Shown here one piece after another: positions 1 to 5,567 of a DNA stretch of 8,977 bases (within the stretch, counting starts at the first letter, position 1; the number at the start of each line of letters is the position of its first letter). The DNA is from Bacteroidaceae bacterium (GTDB lineage: Bacteria > Bacteroidota > Bacteroidia > Bacteroidales > Bacteroidaceae), in the NCBI GenBank assembly GCA_017466965.1, contig JAFTTD010000379.1:1-8977 (forward strand). The letters are read 5' to 3'. The notes beneath the pieces were generated by a model. The model did not search any database and had not been told where the DNA came from. It saw only the letters and a list, made by a program, of their open reading frames with translations. Made by a program: the position numbers and the translations under genes.

Positions 1-648
1 TAAACACCATGCTACAGCCATCCTTACATAATATGGCGGCGAGCCAAACACTACGCCCTTGTCCTTTGCAGAAGATTCTGCCTCTTTGTGCGAAATATAT
101 TCAGAGCGGATTTTGCTGAAATCAATTTTTTCCAATCGGGAAAAAACTCTTTCCAACCACTCTTCTTTTAGAAGATGGCACATTGACATAACTACAGCAA
201 AACGCACTTCAAACTCTTTTTCAGAATCAAAATAGGACTGCAAGAATGTCCATAACTCCTCAACAGGAACACGTTTAGCCCATTTCGTATTGCAACAGAA
301 CGTGTCACAAACTCCCCAGTTATCAATTACAGGCACAAAACGACGCAACCAATTCAACCTTTGCTCCACGCTGCATTTCATTGCGTTTATTACAAGCCCC
401 CAAACAACAGTTTCTTCATAGCATAATGAAAAACGGTCATTTACAAATTCCCGTTCAAATCCACGAAGAAACTCCTCTGCATTTTCACTATTCGCAATCT
501 GTTTTGCTACAGCTTTCATTTCAGGCACATGAAGTCCAATTATACGCCTGCCAGGAATAGCATTGATTATCCGGATATGCCCAAGACGGTATCTTTCTTC
601 AGATTGAAAACGAGGAGATACAAGAGGCTTAAGGATTTCAATAATCAT
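1..648 (-). CDS. AlkD-like DNA alkylation repair glycosylase (3' end missing)
   Basis: Reading leftward from an ATG at 648-646, the frame stays open for 216 codons to the window edge, so only the C-terminal end and stop are missing. The translation resembles the AlkD-type DNA alkylation repair family, HEAT-repeat proteins that excise N3- and N7-alkylated purines and are usually about 220-240 residues long. The diagnostic segment is around residues 107-118 (VIDNWGVCDTFC). Trp111 and Asp115 have the spacing of the AlkD DNA-contacting Trp and catalytic Asp (W109/D113 in the Bacillus cereus enzyme). Arg149 sits where AlkD has its third key residue (R148), and a Trp near the visible end (W214) may be the second cradle Trp. 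The start is supported by a stop codon shortly upstream in frame. No Shine-Dalgarno sequence is visible. The protein is probably cytosolic. The family call is confident; substrate range is inferred from the family. Confidence 0.85.
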   Translation of the reverse strand, partial: MIIEILKPLVSPRFQSEERYRLGHIRIINAIPGRRIIGLHVPEMKAVAKQIANSENAEEFLRGFEREFVNDRFSLCYEETVVWGLVINAMKCSVEQRLNWLRRFVPVIDNWGVCDTFCCNTKWAKRVPVEELWTFLQSYFDSEKEFEVRFAVVMSMCHLLKEEWLERVFSRLEKIDFSKIRSEYISHKEAESSAKDKGVVFGSPPYYVRMAVAWCL

Positions 649-680
649 TGAATACAAATATTAATTGAATACAAATATTA
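647..680. repeat. Perfect 17-bp tandem duplication at the AlkD-like start codon
   Basis: The 17-mer ATTGAATACAAATATTA occurs at 647-663 and again, identically and head to tail, at 664-680. On the gene's coding strand each copy reads TAATATTTGTATTCAAT, and the downstream copy supplies the first two bases of the ATG start. The repeat therefore makes up the last 32 nt of the leader. Each copy contains TATTTG, resembling the Bacteroidota -7 element. The duplication is seen directly; any regulatory effect is inference. Confidence 0.9.
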
Positions 681-695
681 AATGTTTATGAGATG

Positions 696-727
696 CGAAA
701 TTAAATACTTTTATCATATATAACAAA
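696..727 (-). promoter_or_regulatory. Putative Bacteroidota-type promoter of the AlkD-like gene
   Basis: On the leftward strand TTTG (727-724) is followed after 20 nt by TAATTTCG (703-696), one mismatch from the -7 consensus TAnnTTTG. The predicted transcript would carry a leader of roughly 40 nt that includes both 17-bp repeat copies. This is a motif match only. Confidence 0.5.
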
Positions 728-906
728 ATGTTTATCAAAAAACGATTAACAAAAAAAGAATGACAAGCGTCTATTAAGCAACGCCATGCATTCACTCATG
801 CTGACGAATGTAATTACCATCTTAAAAAAAAAGCACTTCAAAGCAAACGCTAACAATCATCAGTAACTCCTACAAAAGATTTTATATGCAATTATGGAAC
901 ATCAGC

Positions 907-938
907 CTTGCATCAAGGAAATAAATGCGTTATCTTTG
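907..938 (+). promoter_or_regulatory. Putative promoter of the cyclophilin-M16 unit
   Basis: TATCTTTG at 931-938 is a perfect match to the Bacteroidota -7 consensus TAnnTTTG. CTTG at 907-910, 20 nt upstream, is one base from the -33 TTTG. The -33 element lies inside a small inverted repeat, CCTTG-CAT-CAAGG (906-918). Transcription would begin near 945, giving a leader of about 20 nt. An AAGGA ribosome-binding sequence at 952-956, seven bases before the ATG at 964, supports that start. Confidence 0.7.
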
Positions 939-963
939 AAAAAAATTACAAAAGGAACCAATA

Positions 964-1806
964 ATGACAAATTTTATGACTACAAACAAACTTATAACTG
1001 GCTTATTCGCTGTTTGCTGCATGATAGCAACAAGTTGCAATGGACAAAAACCAACTAAGGGAGAAAAAGAAACAGAGGTGCTTCTTGAAACAACTGCAGG
1101 AGAAATAAGGCTGAAGCTATACAATGACACACCGGGACACCGTGACAACTTCATCAAGAACGTCAAGGAAGGCAAATACGACGGAGTGACTTTCCACAGA
1201 GTTATACGCAATTTCATGATTCAAACAGGCGACCCTTATACCAGACCAGGCGAAGTGAAAGACACGACTAAGGCAGACCCTACAATCGAGGCTGAAATAA
1301 TGTATCCAAAATTCATCCACAAACGTGGTGTTTTGGCTGCAGCCCGAGAAAACGATGACAAGAACCCGAAAAAAAGGTCAGACATGTTCCAGTTCTACAT
1401 AGTCACAGGCCGACACCATAGCGACGAATCAATTGGTGGATACGAAAGCGCACGTTACAACAAGAAAGTGGAAGATGTATATCTTAAAAAAGCTGCTCCA
1501 TACGAAGACCGACTCAATGCTATGAGAAAGCGCAGAGACCGTGATGGAGTCAGCGACCTTTTAGACTCTCTGCTTACAGAAGCACAGAACTATGTGGCAA
1601 ATAACCCTCCTACCCCATACAGTCAGGCACAACGACGTGCATACAAAACTTATGGCGGCGCTCCATGGTTGGACGGCGAATATACGATTTTCGGCGAAGT
1701 AGTAGAAGGAATGAAAGTTGCCCACGACATTGAGAAAGTGAAAACAGGCGCCGAAGACAGGCCGCTATATGAAATAAGGATCACGAAAGCAAGTATTCTT
1801 GAATAA
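964..1806 (+). CDS. Cyclophilin-type peptidyl-prolyl cis-trans isomerase, lipoprotein
   Basis: This 280-residue protein is predicted to catalyse proline cis-trans isomerisation in the cell envelope. The N-terminus has a hydrophobic segment (residues 10-22) ending in ATSC, a plausible signal-peptidase II lipobox with Cys25 as the lipidated residue. The cyclophilin domain starts near residue 39. It shows FHRVIRNFMIQTGD (77-90), with Arg79 matching the catalytic Arg, and MFQFYIVTG (141-149). WLDGEYTIFGEV follows at 225-236 and retains the Trp of human CypA. Between the last two motifs lies an insertion of about 70 mostly charged, probably helical residues; CypA has only about eight residues there. 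The start at 964 is preceded by AAGGA; an internal Met5 is an alternative that keeps the signal. The M16 peptidase gene follows after 17 bp, so co-transcription is likely. Confidence in the family is high; client proteins are unknown. Confidence 0.92.
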   Translation: MTNFMTTNKLITGLFAVCCMIATSCNGQKPTKGEKETEVLLETTAGEIRLKLYNDTPGHRDNFIKNVKEGKYDGVTFHRVIRNFMIQTGDPYTRPGEVKDTTKADPTIEAEIMYPKFIHKRGVLAAARENDDKNPKKRSDMFQFYIVTGRHHSDESIGGYESARYNKKVEDVYLKKAAPYEDRLNAMRKRRDRDGVSDLLDSLLTEAQNYVANNPPTPYSQAQRRAYKTYGGAPWLDGEYTIFGEVVEGMKVAHDIEKVKTGAEDRPLYEIRITKASILE

Positions 1807-1823
1807 AATACCCCCAAAGAACA

Positions 1824-3086
1824 ATGGTAATCAACAAGCATACATTAAGCAACGGGCTTACTATTGTCCATAGCCCTGACAAGAACACCAAGATGGTGGC
1901 TGTAAATATGCTTTATAAAGTAGGTTCACGAAACGAAAGCGAAAGCATGACTGGATTTGCCCATCTGTTTGAGCATCTCATGTTCGGCGGTTCTATAAAC
2001 ATACCCGATTACGACACGCCTCTGCAACTTGCTTGTGGAGAAAACAACGCTTTCACTACTTGCGACTATACGAACTATTACATAACTCTACCGTCTGCAA
2101 ATATTGAAACAGCTTTCTGGCTTGAAAGCGACCGCATGCTTTCACTCGCTTTCACACCGGAATCGCTTGAAGTACAGCGGAATGTAGTAATGGAGGAATT
2201 CAAACAGCATTACCTAAACCAGCCATACGGCGACTTATCGCACATAATGGCAGCTATGGCATATAAGCGTCATCCATACAGATGGCCTACAATAGGCCTG
2301 AAACTTGACCACATCAAGGATGCTAAAATGGAAGATGTCAAAGACTTTTTCCAACGGCATTATCGCCCTGACAATGCAATACTGTCCGTAGTTGGCAACA
2401 TTGGATTTGAAGAAACTATTTCATTGGCTGAGAAATGGTTCGGCGAGATAGAAAAAAGGACAAGCAATCTAAAAACAAGAGCTGTAATCAACGACTTCAT
2501 TCCAGAAGAGCCTGAACAGAAGCGCCAACGAAGGAAAACGGTTTATCGCAATGTTCCCAACGACCTTTTGTATATGTCGTTCACTATATGCAAACGCACA
2601 GACAAGGATTTTCATGCTTGCGACATGATTTCGGACATACTTGCCAATGGACGTTCAAGCCGTTTATACAGGAAACTCGTTGAACAAGAAAAGTTGTTTA
2701 CAAGTCTGGACGCTTACATTTCTGCCCGTACCGACAAGGGGCAGCTATTCATAGTGGGAATGCCAGCAGAAGGCATAAACATCAATGATGCAGAAGCTGC
2801 TATATGGAAAGAAATTGACAATCTACGTCATGAAGCAGCCTCATCAGAAGAGCTTGACAAACTAAAGAACAAATATGAAGCTAACGATTCGTTGGAAAAA
2901 ACAGACTATCAACACCGTGCTGCTCAACTTGCATACTTTGAAATGTATGGCGATGCAGCTATGATAGACAATGAAGTTGAGAATTACAGGGCTGTAACTC
3001 CTGAAATGCTGAAGAAGGCTTGCAGAAAGTATCTTTTGAAAAAGAATTCATGCATACTTCATTACTTAGCAAGAAAAAACACTTAA
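1824..3086 (+). CDS. M16 family zinc metallopeptidase (insulinase/processing-peptidase type)
   Basis: This 420-residue protein has the length of the compact M16B class. The inverted zinc motif HxxEH is present as HLFEH (His47, Glu50, His51), and the third ligand is probably Glu124 or Glu125 in QRNVVMEEF, at about the usual spacing. All residues needed for catalysis therefore appear intact. The N-terminal M16 domain covers roughly residues 10-160 and the C-terminal M16 domain roughly 165-345, including the typical SSRLYRKLVEQ segment (258-268). There is no signal peptide or membrane segment, so a cytosolic location is predicted, unlike many M16 proteins of this phylum. Only a weak A/G-rich stretch (AAAGAA) precedes the ATG. 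It follows the cyclophilin gene by 17 bp and is probably its operon partner. Related enzymes work as homodimers or with a partner subunit; the substrate cannot be inferred here. Confidence 0.92.
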   Translation: MVINKHTLSNGLTIVHSPDKNTKMVAVNMLYKVGSRNESESMTGFAHLFEHLMFGGSINIPDYDTPLQLACGENNAFTTCDYTNYYITLPSANIETAFWLESDRMLSLAFTPESLEVQRNVVMEEFKQHYLNQPYGDLSHIMAAMAYKRHPYRWPTIGLKLDHIKDAKMEDVKDFFQRHYRPDNAILSVVGNIGFEETISLAEKWFGEIEKRTSNLKTRAVINDFIPEEPEQKRQRRKTVYRNVPNDLLYMSFTICKRTDKDFHACDMISDILANGRSSRLYRKLVEQEKLFTSLDAYISARTDKGQLFIVGMPAEGININDAEAAIWKEIDNLRHEAASSEELDKLKNKYEANDSLEKTDYQHRAAQLAYFEMYGDAAMIDNEVENYRAVTPEMLKKACRKYLLKKNSCILHYLARKNT

Positions 3087-3123
3087 CTTGCTTATGACAT
3101 AAAAATACAAATACTTATAAAAC

Positions 3124-3170
3124 AATAGCGGTTGCATTGATTTTGAACTTCTATCAATACAACCGCTATT
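3124..3170. terminator. Bidirectional hairpin terminator between convergent genes
   Basis: AATAGCGGTTGCATTGAT (3124-3141) pairs with ATCAATACAACCGCTATT (3153-3170): 18 positions with a single C-A mismatch and an 11-nt loop. It sits 37 bp after the M16 stop and 44 bp after the leftward pseudouridine synthase stop. The flank is U-rich in the leftward direction (TGTTTTAT) and weaker to the right (ATTATTGT). It is therefore a good terminator for the leftward block and a plausible one for the rightward unit. Confidence 0.75.
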
Positions 3171-3214
3171 ATTGTCTGCTATAAAATATAATGACAATAT
3201 AATAACATCACTTG

Positions 3215-3889
3215 CTATTCGTAAAATTTGAATCCTCGCCATAAGCTGTCGTCAGGAACTGGTGCCACAGCAGATATATTCTTCTTTGAAACAGGATGAA
3301 CAAATTCAATGCTGCGGGCATGAAGCGAAATGCTTCCGTCTGCATTGCTGCGCTTTGCCCCGTATTTCAGGTCGCCCTTTATTGGGCATCCAATCTTCGC
3401 CAACTGACATCGAATCTGATGATGGCGTCCTGTTTTCAAATTTATTTCCAACAAATAATAGTTTTCACTGTGAGCTATGACACTGTAATCAAGTTCTGCT
3501 CTCTTTGAATCAGGCACCTCACGCTCGTATGCATACGACTTGTTCTGCTTTTCATTTCGCACAATCCAATGCACAAGTGTACCTCGCATTTTAGGAGGCA
3601 AATCTTTTACAACAGCCCAATAAGTCTTGTGTACTTCTCCTTTGCGAAACATGTCGTTCAATCGGGGAAGAGCTTTGCTTGTACGGGCAAACAGCACAAT
3701 TCCGCTGACAGGACGGTCAAGTCTATGAACAACACCAAGGAAGACGTTTCCTTGTTTGGCATACGCTTCCTTGATATATTCCTTGACTGTTTCCGACAGA
3801 GGCTTGTCACCAGTCTTGTCGCCCTGAACAATCTCCGAGCTCGACTTATTGACAATAATCAAATGATTATCTTCGTAAACAACGGTCAT
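3215..3889 (-). CDS. RluA-family RNA pseudouridine synthase
   Basis: This 224-residue cytosolic enzyme of the RluA/RluC/RluD superfamily isomerises uridine to pseudouridine in rRNA or tRNA. The catalytic motif is VVHRLDRPVSG (53-63), with nucleophile Asp58 inside the invariant HRLDR. Further family motifs are KTYWAVV (88-94) and LKTGRHHQIRCQLA (161-174), then a C-terminal LHARSIEFVHPV segment (189-200). No N-terminal S4 RNA-binding domain is present, so it is a short catalytic-domain-only form, nearer TruC/RluA in size than RluC/RluD. The motif after the first strand reads NKSSSE, where many relatives have NKP; this is a small variation away from the active site. There is no Shine-Dalgarno sequence and no clear own promoter, so it may be read through from fabG across the hairpin at 3919-4007. 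The exact target uridine cannot be determined. Confidence 0.92.
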   Translation of the reverse strand: MTVVYEDNHLIIVNKSSSEIVQGDKTGDKPLSETVKEYIKEAYAKQGNVFLGVVHRLDRPVSGIVLFARTSKALPRLNDMFRKGEVHKTYWAVVKDLPPKMRGTLVHWIVRNEKQNKSYAYEREVPDSKRAELDYSVIAHSENYYLLEINLKTGRHHQIRCQLAKIGCPIKGDLKYGAKRSNADGSISLHARSIEFVHPVSKKNISAVAPVPDDSLWRGFKFYE

Positions 3890-3918
3890 GGTAAGTTTAA
3901 GATATTAAGGATTTGTTT

Positions 3919-4007
3919 TTCAGGAGTTGCAGAAGTTCAGACGACTCCACAGGATGTTTACGTCCTATGTATTCATCTGTAACTTCTGAGCTCCTGCAAC
4001 TCCTGAA
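3919..4007. repeat. Long imperfect inverted repeat made of short CTCCTG/CAGGAG modules
   Basis: TTCAGGAGTTGCAG (3919-3932) is perfectly complementary to CTGCAACTCCTGAA (3994-4007). Within it, AAGTT (3933-3937) can pair with AACTT (3981-3985) past a bulge. A small inner hairpin, AGGATG-TTTA-CGTCCT (3951-3966), sits near the apex. Both arms are built from roughly 9-10-nt variants of A(A/G)CTCCTG or its complement, continuing toward 4015. It lies 23 bp after the fabG stop and 30 bp before the pseudouridine synthase start. There is no U-tract after the stem in the leftward direction, so it is more likely an RNA-stability or intergenic-repeat element than a simple terminator. Confidence 0.75.
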
Positions 4008-4029
4008 TTAACTCCCAAAATTTCTGTTA

Positions 4030-4776
4030 TTACATATTCATACCGCCGTCAACTTCTATCACCTGACCAGTGACATAGCTTGAGAGGTCTGATGCCAAGA
4101 ACACAGCCGTATTAGCAATATCCTCAACTTGACCTGCACGACGGAGCGGAATCTTCTGTGCCCATGCCTTACGAACATCATCAGGAAGAGCCGCTGTCAT
4201 AGCTGTCTCAATAAATCCTGGAGCGATAGCATTAGCACGTATGCCCTTAGCTCCCATTTCCTGTGCTATTGATTTAGCAAGAGCTATAAGTCCAGCCTTT
4301 GAAGCTGCATAGTTGCATTGTCCTGCATTACCATGAACGCCTACGACAGATGCCATGTTAATGATAGAACCGCCACGCTGACGCATCATTGTTGGAGTAC
4401 AAGCATGTATAAAGTTGAATGCAGACTTGAGGTTTACAGCAATAACTGCATCCCACTGTGCTTCAGTCATGCGAAGCATAAGACCGTCCTTTGTTATACC
4501 TGCATTGTTCACAAGAATATCTATCGATCCAAAATCAGCCTTTACCTGATTAACAACTTCTTCAGTCTGCGCAAAATCAGCTGCATTAGAAGCATAACCT
4601 TGAACCTTCACACCTAAAGCTGCAATCTCAGCTTCTGTAGCCTTACCGTTCTCGTCGATAACCAAGTCAGTAAAAGCGATATTTGCGCCTTCAGCAGCAA
4701 ACTTCAAAGCAATACCCTTTCCGATACCACGAGCAGCACCTGTAATAAGGGCTGTCTTACCTGTTAAAAGTCCCAT
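4030..4776 (-). CDS. fabG: 3-oxoacyl-[acyl-carrier-protein] reductase FabG
   Basis: This 248-residue short-chain dehydrogenase/reductase has the standard length of FabG, which reduces 3-oxoacyl-ACP to 3-hydroxyacyl-ACP with NADPH in type II fatty acid synthesis in the cytosol. It shows the nucleotide-binding TGAARGIG (12-19), NNAG (90-93) and the complete catalytic tetrad Asn115, Ser143, Tyr156 and Lys160 (YAASK). Also present are the IAPGFIETAM loop (184-193) and the C-terminal VTGQVIEVDGGMNM typical of FabG. It follows the TetR gene by 15 bp, so the two are probably one transcript. The start codon has no Shine-Dalgarno sequence; instead a run of eight T on the coding strand directly precedes the ATG (4784-4777). 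Other SDR reductases are similar, but the C-terminus and length favour FabG. Whether it is the main housekeeping copy cannot be told from this window. Confidence 0.93.
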   Translation of the reverse strand: MGLLTGKTALITGAARGIGKGIALKFAAEGANIAFTDLVIDENGKATEAEIAALGVKVQGYASNAADFAQTEEVVNQVKADFGSIDILVNNAGITKDGLMLRMTEAQWDAVIAVNLKSAFNFIHACTPTMMRQRGGSIINMASVVGVHGNAGQCNYAASKAGLIALAKSIAQEMGAKGIRANAIAPGFIETAMTAALPDDVRKAWAQKIPLRRAGQVEDIANTAVFLASDLSSYVTGQVIEVDGGMNM

Positions 4777-4791
4777 AAAAAAAACGTTTAT

Positions 4792-5391
4792 TTAATGAAA
4801 AATATTATTTTGGCCACTTCCGAATGATTTAAGTACAAGATACTTCACATAAGGGAAAAGTTCCTCCTTGTTCTTCACGGCATATCTGCCATAAATATAT
4901 GGAACCTCACACCCCTTCAGACAGAAGTGGGCTATCTCTGCCATCAACTTTACATTCTTTATATCAAATATACCTTTGTCAACACCTTCATTCATGATTC
5001 GGCGAATGAGAGTTATTTCGTTCTTGTCAAAAGTCTTCCTCACTCCTTCCACTCTCCACACGTCACGGAAAAATTCCGCTCTAAGGTTTCCATTGCGATA
5101 TACGGCTTCCTTTACAATTTCAAGGTGAGTAAAAATAAGCTGCACGAACTTCTCTTCCGGTGGGACATTCTTTGATGCCACACTTTCCATTCTTTCATAC
5201 AAACGCTCCAGTTCAGTTTCAATGACAGCATAATACACTTCTTCTTTACTTTTGAAATAAGTATATAATGTGCGACGTCCCTTATTTGAAGCCACCGCAA
5301 TGTCATTCATTGTAGTACCCTCAAACCCCCTTTTCGCAAACAACTGCCGAGCTACGTCAACCAGCATATTCCTTGTCTTTGAAATCGCCAT
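4792..5391 (-). CDS. TetR/AcrR-family transcriptional regulator
   Basis: This 199-residue protein has the usual TetR-family size and architecture. The N-terminal helix-turn-helix lies at residues 7-52, including ARQLFAKRGFEGTTMNDIA (14-32) and the recognition-helix segment SNKGRRTLYTYFKSKE (35-50). An all-helical ligand-binding and dimerisation domain of about 140 residues follows, which does not identify the inducer. The gene precedes fabG by 15 bp, so control of fatty-acid or lipid synthesis with an acyl-type ligand is a reasonable inference, not a demonstrated one. Autoregulation is likely: CATGAAA occurs twice, 21 bp apart, around its promoter. Unusually for this phylum, the gene has a near-perfect Shine-Dalgarno sequence (AAAGGAGGA at 5409-5401), nine bases before the ATG. 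The protein is cytosolic and expected to act as a dimer. Confidence 0.92.
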   Translation of the reverse strand: MAISKTRNMLVDVARQLFAKRGFEGTTMNDIAVASNKGRRTLYTYFKSKEEVYYAVIETELERLYERMESVASKNVPPEEKFVQLIFTHLEIVKEAVYRNGNLRAEFFRDVWRVEGVRKTFDKNEITLIRRIMNEGVDKGIFDIKNVKLMAEIAHFCLKGCEVPYIYGRYAVKNKEELFPYVKYLVLKSFGSGQNNIFH

Positions 5392-5400
5392 AACGCAATA

Positions 5401-5409
5401 TCCTCCTTT
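5401..5409 (-). promoter_or_regulatory. Strong Shine-Dalgarno sequence of the TetR gene
   Basis: On the leftward strand AAAGGAGGA lies nine bases before the ATG at 5391. It is by far the strongest ribosome-binding site in the window; other genes have none or only a short purine stretch. It firmly fixes the TetR start. Confidence 0.85.
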
Positions 5410-5449
5410 AAAATATAACCCTAAAAAAACTTTTATTTATAATTTCATG

Positions 5450-5480
5450 CAAAATTACTGTTTTTTCATGACTACGCAAA
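5450..5480 (-). promoter_or_regulatory. Promoter of the tetR-fabG unit
   Basis: On the leftward strand TTTG (5480-5477) and TAATTTTG (5457-5450) are both perfect consensus matches, separated by 19 nt, the best promoter in the window. The predicted leader is about 50 nt. CATGAAA occurs once within the spacer (5470-5464) and once overlapping the last base of the -7 element (5449-5443, directly following it), 21 bp apart, as expected of a site where a regulator could block polymerase. Confidence 0.75.
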
Positions 5481-5567
5481 AAATAATTGCACATTCTTTA
5501 AAAAATATGTTTATAATCCTGTTTTACAATTATTTATGAATTGCACACTCGTAATCCGTTTGTGAAT

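Larger units (their letters stand above)
649..963. other. Divergent intergenic region, AlkD-like / cyclophilin
   Basis: This 315-bp AT-rich spacer lies between two divergently transcribed genes. It holds the 17-bp tandem repeat and a candidate leftward promoter at its left end, and a candidate rightward promoter at its right end. The middle (about 730-900) includes a run of nine A at 824-832. I see no convincing reading frame, RNA gene or long inverted repeat there. A 12-codon frame at 886-924 overlaps the rightward promoter and is not credible. Confidence 0.6.

Noticed and set aside
886..924. 12-codon frame in the leader before the cyclophilin gene
   Set aside because: It overlaps the -33 promoter element and would end before the predicted transcription start, so it would not be transcribed from that promoter.
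3569..3982. 137-residue open frame on the + strand
   Set aside because: Antisense to the RluA-family gene and running into the modular hairpin; no recognisable domain, promoter or ribosome-binding site.
5485..5550. Direct repeat AATTGCACAyTC at 5485-5496 and 5539-5550
   Set aside because: Only two copies, 54 bp apart, both outside the promoter core; not enough to call a regulator site.
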